This document shows positions 36,556 to 49,400 of a stretch of DNA of 64,000 bases, piece by piece. The notes under the pieces were generated by a model. The model did not search any database, was not told the DNA's origin, and saw nothing but the letters and a program-made list of their open reading frames with translations. The position numbers and the translations under genes were made by a program. The DNA is from Castanea sativa (taxonomy: Eukaryota > Streptophyta > Magnoliopsida > Fagales > Fagaceae): positions 7,033,945 to 7,097,944 of the forward strand of contig NC_134015.1 of assembly GCF_040712315.1 (NCBI RefSeq), given 5' to 3'. Each line of letters starts with the position of its first letter. The first letter of the stretch is position 1.

Positions 36556-37258
36556 AAATAAGCTAGTTTTTTTTTTTTCACATCTAACATAAAAATTACC
36601 AGAAAAATCATATCTTTTGATATATATATATTATGCAAATAAGTTACTGAAAATAAAATAAAAAATTCTCAAATGGACATACAAGGATGGGTAGAGTAGA
36701 TTTGATTCTGCAACATTTAGTAAGATACATTGGAAATTTGGGTGATATATATATATATATTATATATATATAGATATTCTTTTTAAAGAAAATCAATGCC
36801 TTTCACAAATTTATTTTCACTCGAACAGTAGTATTGTTACAAGAATAAAATACACAACATTTACCACCTAAATGTTTGATGAAATTGAGAGATGTTTCTC
36901 TGTGTATTATTCTCTAAAACACCACATGTTAAAAAATAAAATAAAATAAAACTTTGGTCACTTACACAAATGAGCCTTCACTCGTTTTATATAGACAATC
37001 AAAGAGTATGAAGCCAAGAGAAGTTTGCCAAGAGTCTGAAGCCAAGAGATAAAACTTTTTAGCAATGGACACAACTCTTTGGTAATTGACTAAACTGGGC
37101 CTACTATTGGGCATACTCCATCTGGGCTTGGTTCTGCCCTATATTTTTAACATTTTTCATGTTGAAACCTAAAGAAGCAACTTAATTTAGTATAATATAA
37201 ATTACATTAAGTTGGGATACCATATGCTCCTTAATAATAATATTTTATTTAACATAAT

Positions 37259-37396
37259 TTAAAGTCTCTTATAGTTGAATAAGAGATCTGGGTATAATCT
37301 TCGACTACACCAAAAATCGATCGATATCTTGGTCAGATAATAAAGAGTTATTATTAGGAATAAATGTCATTGGTTGAAACTCTCTAAAACAAAATG
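37259..37396 (+). mobile_element. SINE family B, 5'-truncated copy
   Basis: It has 'gttgaataagagatctggg', 'ctacaccaaaaatcgat' and 'ggttgaaactctctaaaaca', matching the 3' two-thirds of the other family B copies. Confidence 0.65.
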
Positions 37397-37650
37397 TCAA
37401 CCTTAACTAAGGTGATATTAGGAAGCAACTCTATTATATGAACCACGTTTGCCCTATGTTTCCTCTAAAAGAACTCATATTTTAGTCCATAATTGTCTTA
37501 ATTTCAACTAAAGATTTCATGGAAACTGTTGGTGGTGATATAGCCATTTCTATTCTTCTGAACAATTTTGTAAGGTAATCTTTGAACAAAAATGTACAGC
37601 TTATATGATGATCTATAATTCTGTGCATTATAATTTCTTTTGCAACTGCA

Positions 37651-38240
37651 GATGATGAAGGATTTGTTGCAATGGAAATAACCTTTTGTCACATAGCCGG
37701 ATCAGTCAAGGAGCAAGTTGTGGCAGTCTGAAATGGGGCCAATTTTGTCCACATCTTATAGCTGTAGTTTTGAAGGCTACCAAGATACATTATATACCTA
37801 TTCTCAAAGGCAATTTTATAGAGAATGTGATATTTATGGTACAATTAATTTTATCTTTGGCAATGCAGCGTTTTCCAAGATTGCAACATTTATCTACAAC
37901 TTCCATTGCATGGCCAGTACAATGCTATCACTGCGAAAGGTAGAACTGACCCACAACAAACTACTGGGACTTCCATACGTCATTGTAACATTAGGCCAGC
38001 TGAGGACTTGGATGGAACAGAAACATACCTAGGGAGACCATGGAAGGAATATTCAAGAACTGTACTTATATACCATCTTTTATGGATAGCCCAATCCACC
38101 CTTTGGGTTGGCATCCATGGAAAGACAGTGACTAATGCCCTTAGCCATGATTGACAGTGTTACATGGCCTGGTTACCATACCATAAATGAAGATGCTGCA
38201 ATTGATTTTATTGTGTCCAATTATATACAAGGAGATGAAT
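37651..38240 (+). pseudogene. PME exon-2 pseudogene (copy 4)
   Basis: It begins after an intron-like end (tttgcaactgcag, 37638-37650) and follows exon 2 of copy 2 closely. Lesions include CGA to TGA at about 37729, frameshifts around 37740, 37870 and 38065, loss of about 70 bp encoding the 'STLYYAEYNNTGPGSN' part, and an early stop (GDE*) near 38239. No exon 1 was found upstream. Confidence 0.85.
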
Positions 38241-38262
38241 AGTTTACAATAAACTTCACAGT

Positions 38263-38421
38263 GGGTTTTAGTTAGCTCAGCTAGTAAAGTTTTTGATGGT
38301 TGTATAAGAAATCTAGGGTTCAATCTCCACCTACACCAAAAACTGATTGTGGTCTTGGTTTGATAATAAAGAGCTATTATCAAGAGCAAATGCTATAAGT
38401 TGAAACTTTCTATAAAAAAAA
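38263..38421 (+). mobile_element. tRNA-derived SINE, family B
   Basis: Box A is the well-kept gttagctcagctagtaaag and box B is agggttcaatctcc, with an A-tail. Imperfect flanks ttcacagtg and ttcacattgtg suggest the target duplication. It lies directly after the PME pseudogene. A (TC)n run follows at 38457-38494. Confidence 0.8.
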
Positions 38422-38454
38422 TTCACATTGTGATCCATCCCCATGTTTATTGCA

Positions 38455-38498
<44 letters not shown>

Positions 38499-38748
38499 TT
38501 AATGTTTGAAAATTATGGTGAAATGATCAAATTTAAACTTTTGGGAAATTAATAATTTGCCGATTGATAAGGGTTATGGTCCTCATTGATTTCATTAAGC
38601 AATTTAATTATCAATTAACCACCGCCATCTTATTTAAATGTTAAGTTGCTATCATCTTAATTCCATATAAACCGGTTCATACCATATTGTATACTCTTTA
38701 ATTAGTCATTGATCTTATCTTGCAACATCTCTATATCAAGTAATTACA

Positions 38749-38912
38749 TTCACCATCGCACACCTTTGATGCGATGATCATTCTACAAGTATAAGTGTTT
38801 GTGGGGTATGGGGTGCAAGGGTCAGGGTTCAAATCTCTAAAAGGGAGCTTCACACACATATGCACTTAGATTAGGCTAGAGTAGAATTCTATCTTGTATA
38901 TAAAAAAAAAAA
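38749..38912 (+). mobile_element. tRNA-derived SINE, family A
   Basis: Box A ttgatgcgatgatca, box B agggttcaaatctc, a body like that at 28439-28603, and an A-tail. An 8-bp duplication TAATTACA flanks it (38741-38748 and 38913-38920). It sits at the junction of a roughly 58-bp tandem duplication (about 38691-38748 and 38919-38970). Confidence 0.85.
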
Positions 38913-39075
38913 TAATTACACTCTTTATTAAGTCATTGATCTTTGCAACATCTCTATATCAAGTAATTATAGGGAGTCAGTAATTATTTGGGAGTGGCCC
39001 CGTTAGTGTATTTTTGTTAGGTGTGTGATGAAAATGGACACACTAGATTTGTATGTGTCCTTTATGAGTTGAAAG

Positions 39076-39412
39076 GAGGCTCTGTTTGTTTTGGCAATAA
39101 TATTTTTTAGAAAATGAGTCATTTTCTAAAAAATGTTTTCTATAAAATTATCTTATTTTTCTATATTTGGTAGTAACCTTAAATGAATTGAAAAACAATT
39201 TTTTAACTTCTCTTATTTAACTTACTGTGAAATATATTTATTTTCTAAGGAAAAAAATAATAATTTGTGGAAAACAATTTTTAAAAATAAGTCATACATT
39301 TTTATGTTGACTAAAGATAGTTTTCCTTTAACTCATTTTTCTAATGTTACCAAATATTGAAAAACACAAAAAGCTATTTTTATATAATGTTTTCCATCAA
39401 AACAAAAGGAGT
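39076..39412. repeat. MITE-like repeat
   Basis: Left 'ctctgtttgttttggca' and right 'catcaaaacaaaaggagtg' are imperfectly inverted around an AT-rich interior with 'ttttctaaaaaatg' motifs. Sequence 39413-40375 has no gene I can recognise. Confidence 0.5.
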
Positions 39413-40375
39413 GAAAATATAAATTTTTTTAATAAAAAAATTGTCATGTTGTTGAGTTATGTCTATATTCGTATCCATGCTTCTTAGGCTCTGCTATTTG
39501 TGAGCTTTTCTTAATGTAGATTTATATAGCTATATTTTAGTTCTTTGAGGTGTTATAAATCTAAAATTATGAGAGAAGCTGAAGCAAAGAGAGAATGTAG
39601 GGATTACGTGGTTTAGTCTAATATTGGATTACTTTTTTGGAGGAAAGTTTTTGATGACTAGATCTTCACTATATTGAATTGTGTTTAACAATACGATGAA
39701 CCCAATATGAGATATTTATATGAGATTAATTAACCCCTACAAATAGCAACTTGAGCATGCAGAAAAACAAAATATATTCCAACAAGCACCTAAAGCTACG
39801 CAAGTACACCAGCAACTAACCTAAATAAGAATCAAGAATATAAATAGAAACAGGAATTGTTAAAAAAAAAAAAAACAGGAATTCACTAAAGAAAACATAG
39901 GAAACTGTTGTGCCTTTGTAGCTTTACGGCTAGTTTTGTGTACTGATGTATTTAGTTTAGTTTGCTTTTAGCAATAAATGAAATTTCTCACTCCCTGAAG
40001 AGAGAAAAAAGAGGAGGTTTCAATTTATATCACATTATTCCGGAAATCGAACAACTGCTAGCTGGAATTGGAGGCCTTCTTGGCTGTCATGTATATCTTT
40101 TACATTTTTTTATTTTTACCATCAAGTTGATATTGTCACGAGGATCTTGTGGATGTGAAGAAAATCAGCTCAATGGCCTAAATTGAGAGGGATCAGGATT
40201 AGCATAGCACTTCCAACATGGCTCCTCCTAATCTCTAGTTTTCACCTTTTATTTTTTAGTAAAAACACAGTCGCAAACATATCTGGATTGCCCTTTGACT
40301 CTTCCTTTTCCATCCAAGCCTCATGTTTCTCTGACAATTTCAACAAATTTTAATCTAGGGTTCCTTTCTTTTCCA

Positions 40376-40384
40376 TTATAAACC
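40376..40384 (+). promoter_or_regulatory. Candidate TATA box of the last PME gene
   Basis: ATTATAAAC lies about 220 bp upstream of the ATG at 40602, followed by a pyrimidine-rich leader. This is weak evidence on its own. Confidence 0.4.
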
Positions 40385-40601
40385 ATTCCCTCAACTAACT
40401 TCCCAAAACCAAAACTCAAGGGAACAAGGCTACCAGCTCTACAGACCTTTTTCCCTTGTGCAATAGTAGTTGCTCTTTCTTGCCTTCTAGGGGGACTTTG
40501 TGTACAATTAGAGGTTGGGGGGGAGGAAATAATTAAAGTGGTATCTACTTTGTTTTAATTTTTTTTTTCACTTCTTTCTGTTACTCCCTTAAGGTATAAA
40601 G

Positions 40602-42609
40602 ATGCTAGCTGCTAAATTCAAAATGTCTAAAGGAAATAATGTAAGTAGGAAGAAGAAAATTACTGTTATCAGTTTGTCAGTCATATTCTTGGTGGCCTTG
40701 GTTGTAGCCGTGACTGTTGGCGTTAGCCTTCATCATAGCTCATCTAGTGATGATAATAAAAGTAGTAATAATTTATCTGCTACAATGAAAGCTATCAATC
40801 TCATCTGCCAGCCCACTGATTACAAAGAAGAATGTGTCAAGAGCCTTAGTTCTGAGGCTGGAAATACGACAGATTCAAAAGAACTCATTAAAGCTGCATT
40901 TAAGGCGGCAATGAATTACACCAATGAGGCTGCCAAGAAATCCAATGTCTTGAAAGAGCTCGAGAAGGACCCGAGAGCCAAGGAGGCTCTTGATAGTTGC
41001 AAAGAGCTTATGGACTCTTCCACTGATGAGTTCAAGAACTCTTTCGATCAATTGGGAGATTTTGATGCCTCCAAGGTAGATGAAGTGCTTAATGATTTGC
41101 GGATTTGGCTCAGTGCTGCCATCACATACCAAGAAACTTGCTTAGATGCATTTCAAAACACGACCGGTGATGCTGGAGAGAAAATGAGGGCGGCATTGAA
41201 GTCTGCCATGCAAATGAGCAGCAATAGTCTTGCCATTGTCTCTGACTTGTCCAAAGCGCTCTCTAACTTTAATTTCCCTAGCCTTGGTCGTCGTCTTCTT
41301 GAACATGACGTGCCTGTTCTTGGCCATGGTGAACTATATCCTGATTGGTTCGATGATATTCCTGGAAGTCGGAGACTCCTTGCTGCATCTCCAGCCCAGA
41401 TTAAGCCTGACGTTACTGTAGCCAAGGATGGGAGTGGACAGTTCAAGACCATCAATGAGGCATTGCATCTGATCCCTAAGAAGAGCAACAAAACCTTTGT
41501 GATCTACATCAAGGAAGGAGTTTACAAAGAGTATGTAGAGTTAAACAAGTCCATGACCCATGTCATGATGATTGGTGATGGACCTCATAAGACCAGGATT
41601 ACAGGAAACAGGAATTTTGTTGATGGCGTACCCACCTTCAAAACCTGTACAGTTGGTACGTAATACTTCCTAAATTGTCCCTTCTACCATTCCAAAATGA
41701 TTCTCTCCATTTAAAATAGATTCATTCCATGGTTCAAATTAAATATTAGAAATATAGATATGCATTTGGTGTAACGTTTATTTAAAATTTTAAATGATGT
41801 GAAACATTATCTACTTATTTGCTAGCATGGTGTGGCAAATCAATGTATATTACGAATGTTTCTATCTTTTCTTGAGACTAAAGGATTCAACTTATGCAGG
41901 TGTCTCCGGAGATTACTTCATTGCTAGGAATATTGGAATTGAGAACACTGCTGGTGCTGAGAAACATCAGGCTGTTGCATTGAAGGTTCAATCCGACTAC
42001 TCCGCCTTCTACAACTGCTCATTTGACGGGTACCAAGACACGCTTTACGCGCACACCAAGCGTCAATTCTACCGTGATTGCACCATCTCCGGTACAATTG
42101 ACTTCGTCTTTGGTGATTCTGCTGCCATCTTCCAAAACTGCACTTTCGTGGTCCGCAAGCCAATGGACAACCAGCAATGCATTGTGACTGCACAAGGCAG
42201 GAAGGAGAGGCGCCAGCCATCAGCAATAATCCTCCTAAACTCCAAAATTGTTGCAGACCAGGCATTGTACCCCGTTAGATTACAACGCAAAGTATATCTA
42301 GGCCGTCCATGGAAGGAGTTCTCAAGGACCATCATCATGAAAACCCACCTTGATGATCTGATCCAGCCTGATGGATGGTCACCTTGGTTAGGCAATTTCG
42401 GAATCAACACTTGCTTCTACGCTGAGTTTCAGAACGTAGGACCTGGTTCAAATACAACACGACGAGTAAAATGGCGTGGAATTAAGACCATCACCAGTCA
42501 ACATGCATTTGACTTTACACCAGGGAGGTTCCTTGGTGGTGATACTTGGATTAAGGCTACCGGAGTGCCTTACCACCCTGGTTTTCTTAACGAAACAGAA
42601 AAAGTCTAG
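40602..42609 (+). CDS. Pectin methylesterase with inhibitor domain (copy 5, intact)
   Basis: Exons 40602-41655 and 41900-42609 (intron GTACGT...GCAG, 244 bp) give 587 residues. The N-terminus is a basic stretch plus one membrane segment (ITVISLSVIFLVALVVAV), a signal anchor. A PMEI domain follows (CQPTDYKEEC, DSCKELMDSS, ETCLDAF), then two processing motifs, GRRLLEHD and SRRLLAAS. The pectinesterase domain carries QAVAL, YQDTLY, DFVFG and LGRPW. All catalytic residues known for the family are in place. It should be cleaved in the Golgi and secreted to demethylesterify pectin. It is diverged from copies 1-4, so the cluster mixes at least two PME subgroups. Confidence 0.94.
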
Positions 42610-42825
42610 AGCAAGTGCAATTTTTTATTTGAGTGGAAATCTATAAGAAATATGTACATTGATTGAGTTCTTCCAAGATATATGAAAAACTTTTATTGCT
42701 GGGTTTTTTTTTATTTATTATTTTTAAATTTGATGCTTCAAGGCCTTCAAGTATTCATATATACAACAAGCTGAACTAGCCAAATTTTCCACTCATGGCA
42801 CTGTTAATCATGTCAAAAAGTATGC

Positions 42826-42925
42826 AGATTATCTAGTTGATACTTCATAATATTTCTAACAGAAATATGTAGGATTTAAATTTTTACTCTTCCTTTATAA
42901 CTATTAAATTATTTTTAAAAAAATA
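42826..42925 (+). repeat. Possible degenerate SINE (family C)
   Basis: 'gtaggatttaaatttttac' is a decayed box B, followed by 'tataactattaaatta' and an A-run, like the copies near 43757 and 44030. Weak. Confidence 0.3.
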
Positions 42926-42990
42926 TTGTTCATCATCTTCACTATTGGTTTTCACAATAATTTTAATACTATGTAACTTTTAAAAATAAA

Positions 42991-43135
42991 GGCAAAAACA
43001 CCATTTTGGTATCTATATTTTGGAGTTACAGTCAATTTGGTCTCTACATTTTGGTAGTAGTCAATTTGGTCCCTAATATTTTTAACTTGTAATTAATTTA
43101 ATCTCTACCGTTAACTCACTAATAGAAAAAGTTTA
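42991..43135. repeat. MULE-TIR-like remnant
   Basis: 'caccattttggtatctatat' and repeats of 'caatttggtc(t/c)ctac' resemble the arms of the Mutator-like element at 56216 ('ttttggtccttac'). Only one side is evident. Confidence 0.4.
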
Positions 43136-43275
43136 TGTGACTAATGATGTGCACTGTTATCACATTTAAAGTCTATGCAGCTACTAGAATAATAATAAAA
43201 AAATTAATTGAAATTTAAAAATAACATGTAAGGACAAAATTGTCACGTCCCGACCTTATCACTCATTTTGGGAAG

Positions 43276-43476
43276 AAATTATATAATCCTCATAGTAGAC
43301 TACGTTATTTGTCCACTATTTCACTAAAAGACCTCCACATATTTAAAAATGCTGAGTTAATAGTTAGTTAGTTAGTTTTTTTTCTTTTTCCCCTGACTCA
43401 TCAATTTTAAATATGTGAGATTCTTTTAGTGGAATAATGGACAAATGACTTGGTCCACTATGAGGATATTATAATT
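43276..43476. repeat. Fold-back MITE (about 200 bp)
   Basis: The 70-bp arms 43278-43347 and 43405-43475 are inverted: 'ataatcctcatagtagacta' against 'ggtccactatgaggatatta', with 'ttatttgtccactatttcac' against 'ggaataatggacaaatgact'. The transcript would fold into a hairpin. Confidence 0.75.
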
Positions 43477-43570
43477 CCTCCGTTCTTAAAGGAAAAAACT
43501 TGCAGAGGATGGTATGTGATGAAATTGTCATCTTGTCCTTGGCATGGTTATGATTAATACTATAAATCAA

Positions 43571-43574
<4 letters not shown>

Positions 43575-43607
<33 letters not shown>
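43575..43607. repeat. (TA)n microsatellite
   Basis: About 16 TA units. Between here and 44320 there are SINE-like remnants and AT-rich DNA but no gene. Confidence 0.9.
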
Positions 43608-43609
<2 letters not shown>

Positions 43610-43756
43610 GTCATATCATATAAAATGTTAAATGAGATAACACTTTGCATAGTATTATGTGGGAACCATAAAGTCTTAACCATTAGGTGGACATTTTCCC
43701 ATATTCTTAGCCTCGTGTTTCCTTATAGATTAAACCAACATTCAAATGTCTAGGTC

Positions 43757-44118
43757 AAGAGTTTTGTAGCTCAATTAATGTTTTTAACAAAGACATTCTT
43801 GGTTCATCAAATCCTCCTCCTCAATTGTTATAATTATCTAATTTCAATAATTTTTTTTAAAAATGCCTAGCTTAATGTTATGACCTTTCAAAGTTGAGAT
43901 GATATAAAAATCATTAACCTAGTAGTTATCTTCCTTATAATTACTTCTAGCAACCACAACAATTGCATCTTTCTTCCCAAGATAAACTCATTCGCTTTTT
44001 AAAATTAAAATATAAATATCGACAAAGATTTGTACCTCAATTAGCATATTTTAGTATTTTCAATAGAGATGTCTAAGATTTAAAACTCTCATTTTCCATT
44101 GTAACTATTGAACTTTAA
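43757..44118 (+). repeat. Two degenerate SINE-like copies (family C)
   Basis: Copies at about 43757-43856 ('ttttgtagctcaattaatg') and 44030-44118 ('gtacctcaattagcata', 'attgtaactattgaacttt') share a box-A-like start and an A-rich tail. Confidence 0.4.
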
Positions 44119-44320
44119 AAAAACAAAAAACGAGTAAAATATCAGCATTATGAGCTGTTAGGGAGGAATATTTTTAAACACTTTGAAGACAATATTTTTC
44201 TCCAAAATTAAAAAGTAAAATCATTAAAGCAAAAAAAAAAAAGAAAAAAGAAAAAAGAAAAACCCTATTTATAACAATAACTTTAAACCCAATGAATTTT
44301 TATTTTTATTTTTAAGAGTG

Positions 44321-44620
44321 TTACTTTGAAGTCTGACAAATTTCATCATCATTTAGTTAAAAATTGACATAAACATCTGCAATGATATTAACTATAAGTA
44401 TAGTATCTAACAAAAACATATAGGGTTGTTAATGGGCTGAGTTTGATGATCACATTTTTTTTCATAAAAAAAAAAATGTTACTTTGAAGTCTTACAAATT
44501 TCAACATCAGTTATCTTAAAATTGATATAAACATGTGCAATGATATTAAATATAAGTATAGTATCTAACAAAAACACATAGGGGTGTTAAGGAGTCGAGT
44601 TTGATTAAATTGAGGGTCTA
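44321..44620. repeat. 158-bp tandem duplication
   Basis: 'ttactttgaagtc' and 'aatgatattaa(c/a)tataagtat' recur with period 158 (units 44321-44478 and 44479-44620). Confidence 0.8.
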
Positions 44621-45040
44621 ACATCATCCCTTTGAGTTTGAATTTTGCACCCACCACTAACCAAATAGGATTTGGATTTTCAATCAATCTTCCATTTTGA
44701 ATTGGAAATTGAATTGATTAGATTCAAAAGTTGACTAAAACACAACAATGATGACGAGATGAGGATCTTGTGGATGTTAAGAGTGACAAGAAAAATATAG
44801 TACAACAAAGAATAAGAATGGTCACAATAAGGGGCAAGGTGGGTGGGTGAGCAACAATGAGGGCTAGGTGATAGTGGATAAGACACACCGATTGATAACA
44901 AAGGTCCAAGTGTGAGAATTATAGGAAATTGTTAGGAACTCGGTGGTTCCTAATGGGAATGGATAGGCATTATAAGGGAATTGATAAGAATTGTTGGAAA
45001 ATCAACTTAATTTTGATGTAGTCACCCTCCAAAAAAGAAA

Positions 45041-45041
45041 A

Positions 45042-45094
<53 letters not shown>
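45041..45094. repeat. (TA)n(GA)n compound microsatellite
   Basis: About 11 TA then 15 GA units, the same compound type as 23637 and, inversely, 52119. Confidence 0.9.
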
Positions 45095-45098
<4 letters not shown>

Positions 45099-46441
45099 TT
45101 ATTCTTCAATGATGGAAATATGATTACAAGTAGGTATTATAGCACCATAAAACTATTTTATTAGGCCACATAGCCTTATCCTAATGGTTCTATTATTCCC
45201 TTTGTGTATTAATAATTTCAACATGTGTTAAATATGATTAACATGCTGGGAATTGTAACTAACTAATCAGCGAACTAACTAACTAAATGCAACATTACAA
45301 CAATTATTATATATATATAAGAGTTCCTAACATAATTTAATTCGATCGATGCATGGTTAGGGATTTTTGCCTTCAAGATTTACCATCAACTAGAAGACTG
45401 TCCATACATCTTAAAAATTGACCCACCCTTTCGACATGTTTAGTATTGGCTGATTTCAACCCCTGTGGCTATCAAAAGGGGGGGGGGGGGGGGGGATGGG
45501 GGATTAAAAGTTTCAAAACGTGACTTTGACAAGTTGAGTGTCAAGTTTCCCACGTAAGGAATTCAACACACATAACCCACCCAACAAAGAACTCGAAGGG
45601 ACACCCTTTCCTATAAAGGAAACAAAGATCTAGACATCACCACTCAAATCTAGATGGAGATCTAGAGAGATTTTTGTTCTCCCCCAATCGCCACGACACT
45701 ATTAATCTACTCCAGTCTTCATATAATTATCGCTCAACACCTAAAAACCAATTGGATCCAACTACTTATCCAAGGATATTGGTAGATTAAACACCCTAGT
45801 GTCTACAATCGCCAATGAGTTAAATCTTTTCGAACCCAAAGCCTTCGAGTCTGGTGAAACAAAAACCCATCCGAATTCAAAGAAAAAAATGTTATTAATG
45901 TTGAGCAATTGCTTAAATGATTTTTATATAATAATCATTTTATAGTAAAATTAGTAATTACCAAATTTACTATAAAAAGAGTATTCTTGTTGTAAATCAG
46001 TAGTAATAATAAGACACTTTTTACTTTTAGTTAATGTAATTTAATTCGACTTAGCCTAGCCGGTCAGACTAATAACTCAGTGACCTGACACATTGTCCAA
46101 TTCTGGTCATCAATTGAATCAGATGTGCACAAAATCCAACTAAAATAAAATCTAGTGGGTTTTAAGCAAACCGTATGACTTGATTGGATTTTAATAACTC
46201 AACTAGATTTGTGAATGGTTTAAAATTTCTTTCTTTTTGGTGAAAGAATTGTGTAAAATTTCATTAGTAGGTGAATTCGTGATAATATAGTAATTTAAAT
46301 AATAAGAGAAAACCATATCGTTATTAACCCCCTTCTTCTTATTCCAAGTCAACTTTACAAGTTGTAATAATAATATTATATATTCACCCCTCCTCATTCT
46401 TATTCTTTCTTTTACCAATCTCTCTCTTTTTCTGGATACCA
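45095..46441. other. Spacer upstream of the Ser/Arg-rich protein gene
   Basis: It includes a G-run (45478-45494) and a GC-richer stretch at 45540-45830 with 'cctataaagga' that may be an LTR fragment. No gene was found. The 5' flank of the next gene has a TATATT at about 46377. Confidence 0.4.
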
Positions 46442-49400
46442 ATGGCGGCCTCGTCTTCTTCCGCGTCCTCATACTCTTCATCCTCCTCCGACCCCGATTC
46501 CACATCAACTTCCTCTCACCGTCGCCGTCGTCACCGAAGCCGCAAAGACAGAGAATCCCTGAAGATCCGAAAGAAAAGCCATTCCCACACCAAACGACGT
46601 CGTCGCAGACACTCTTACTCTTCCTCCTCCGCCTCCGATTACTCCAGGTCTTGAAAAAAAAAACAAAAAAACCATTCTTTTTTTCTTTTCAGGGTTTTTT
46701 TTAGGAACATGGTATAAATAGAATTACTTTTGGGTTTTCTCTGTTCTTGTATTTATATTTTAAATTTTTTGCTCTTTTAGGTTTGTTATATAAATTTCTA
46801 ATTCACCCAAAAAAATAAAGCCATTTTTGTTGTGCAAAATGGTTTTGAATAGAAAGTAAGAGTAGAATTTGTTTTGGGTTTTCTGGGTTCTTCTTATTTT
46901 TGAGCTTTGTGTGTTTTGGTTGCTTATGTAAGTACTAATTAACCCCCCCCTCCCAAAAAAAAGGAACTCATTTTTATATTATGGGGGGACATAGATTAAG
47001 ATAAAATAAATTATAGAAAATGAAGAGAGCTAAGGAAAGCTAGGATTAGAATTAGTTTTGGATCTTTTGGGTTTTTATTGTTGTGGTTTGTGTGCTTTGA
47101 TTGGTTATGTAGTTACTAATTAACCCAACCGGAAAAAAAAAAAAAAAAAAAAAACCATTCTTTATTGATTTTAAAATTAGATGTAATTCTAGAATGAAGA
47201 GAGTTAAGGAAGAGAGAATCAGAATTATTTTTTGATTTCTGGGTTCTTATTATTTGAGCTTTGTGTATTTTTTGCTACGATTCTGTGTTTGGGTATTATG
47301 TTGTAGTTGCTTGTTTTATTCTCTGTTTGGTTGCTGGGAAAACTTGGGGGGAGAGCTTAAAGAAATTGAAATTGTGGGTTCTTTGAGGTGAAAATCATAA
47401 AGCTTTTTTTTCAGAAATCCAATTGAGATTTCTGGTCTAATTTTTAGCTTTTGTTCAAATTTTGTGGTTATGGTTTTGTGATCTGTGTGATCAGCTCCGG
47501 TTGTTTTGGTTAATGATCTGTTTGTTTGTAAAGAAAGTTCATGGAAAAATATAGTCATTTAGTTAGAAATATAAGAGCTGAGGAAGGCAGGACTAGGTTT
47601 AGGGTTTATATTCTTTGGCTATGTAAGTATGTAACTAGTAGGAAGCACGAACACTTCATTTAGGGTGCCATACCTATGTTGAATCCATGTCGTACCTATG
47701 TCAAACCGGTGTCGTACTAATAATTTTATGTTCTAATTTTTCAAAAATTGCTTGTGTCATTGTGTCATACCTGTACTTGTGTTCATGCTTCCTACTCTAA
47801 GTGTTTTCTTTTGTAGGTTTTATATTATTGTTCTTGTTGGTTTATATTTTTGTTTGATTGCTGGGGAAGCTTGGGGATGGTGAAGAAGATTGAAATTGTG
47901 AATTTTCTAAGGACTTCTAGTTTTTGAGAAACCCAATTGAGGTTTTTGTTTTTATTTCTATTTTTTCTGGAGTTTTGATGTTTATGGTTATTTGATTTGT
48001 GCGATTAGTTTGGTTTGTTGGATTAATGATATGTCTGTTTAGTTATTGAGAAATTTTAGGAAAATGAAATGGTATATTAGTTGAGGTTTTTGGTATGGGA
48101 CTATTAGATAGTTATTATTATTATTATTTTAAATTGTGGATTATGAAAGCTACTGTTTCAATTGTATTCAGATTTGATTTTTTTTTTTTTAATTGCCTTA
48201 TTATGCTTACAAATAAGTTGTGAGAAAGTGCAGTTGTACCTAGGAAAAGTGAGGCTGTTAAAAACTATACACAAGCTAGCTGTGAAAACGAGTTGGCATT
48301 TTAGGCTAATTGAAATGAACTCTCACTGGTGCTTCTTTGAGGATTATGAGGATAGACAATTAGCAAGAAGACCGTAAGGTGGGGTCTTTATTTGAGAACA
48401 TGTTAGAATTCAATTTTGATGTGTAAATCAAATGTAGCTACCAGGACAATTGTGGGGAGTGATAGGATGTGGGAAAGTGAGAAGCTAACAGACAAGAAAT
48501 ATTATGAGATTTAATGACTCCTGTATTTCTGCATTTTTGGAACAAGTGGGACCTCAAATTCCATCTTCTCAACCTTCGGTTGTGGGAGAGAAGGTGGTTG
48601 TGCCTCCAAATCCAAGAGAGGACTTCTCATGATTAGGATTTTCTGGGTTTAGACAAGTTGCCTTCTTACTCTTTTATGTGTCTCTATGTGGGGTTTTTTA
48701 AAAACCTATTTACCTATCTGGAAGGGGTTGATAGCAAGGGACATGGTCTAGATGCAATGATGCATATTAGAAATTTTCAATAGCTTCTGGAATTATGTTA
48801 TATAGATTTTTCAGGCATTGTCCCATTTTTTTTCTATGGAGGATAGTTAGAAGATTGGTTTTTCTAACATACTTTGTCTATTGCTGAGTTGTTGTAGGAG
48901 CGACAGTTCTTCTGACAGTGAGCATGAAACATCTAATCATTCAAAGAGGCACAAGAAGAATGACAAGCCAAAGAAGGTGGTTATTGAAATCCTTTTTTTA
49001 CTTCTCTTGTTACATCCTCTGCTTGTCTTCTTATCCTGCTTCATTTCCTTCATTTTCTTAAACAAGGAAAAGGACCGAAGCAAGAATCATCGTCATAAAC
49101 AGCATAGTCACAAACTTAAAGAGGTAGGCGGTTACAGCTATTTATAGGTTTATTGCCTCCATATGATTGTTTTTTATGGTAGTGGTCAACTAGTATTTTT
49201 TTTTGTTCCTATTATGTTTGAATTTGATTTTTGAGTAACTCTGAGACATTTGAATGGCGTTTATTTGTAATTCCTAATCAAGCTATTGGTATCTAAATTG
49301 TGAGTGAACTGTCTTCTTTAACTGCAGACATAAAGTAACATTGTTGTAAACTGGACATTAAATAACAATGAAATTGTAAACTGTTTTTGGAATTTGGGTC

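Noticed and set aside
41924..42410. 113-residue minus-strand frames over PME copy 5 exon 2
   Set aside because: Antisense shadows of a coding exon with clear catalytic motifs on the plus strand.
45540..45830. Solo LTR candidate
   Set aside because: It has a TATA-like motif and higher GC, but no TG...CA ends or flanking duplication could be fixed.
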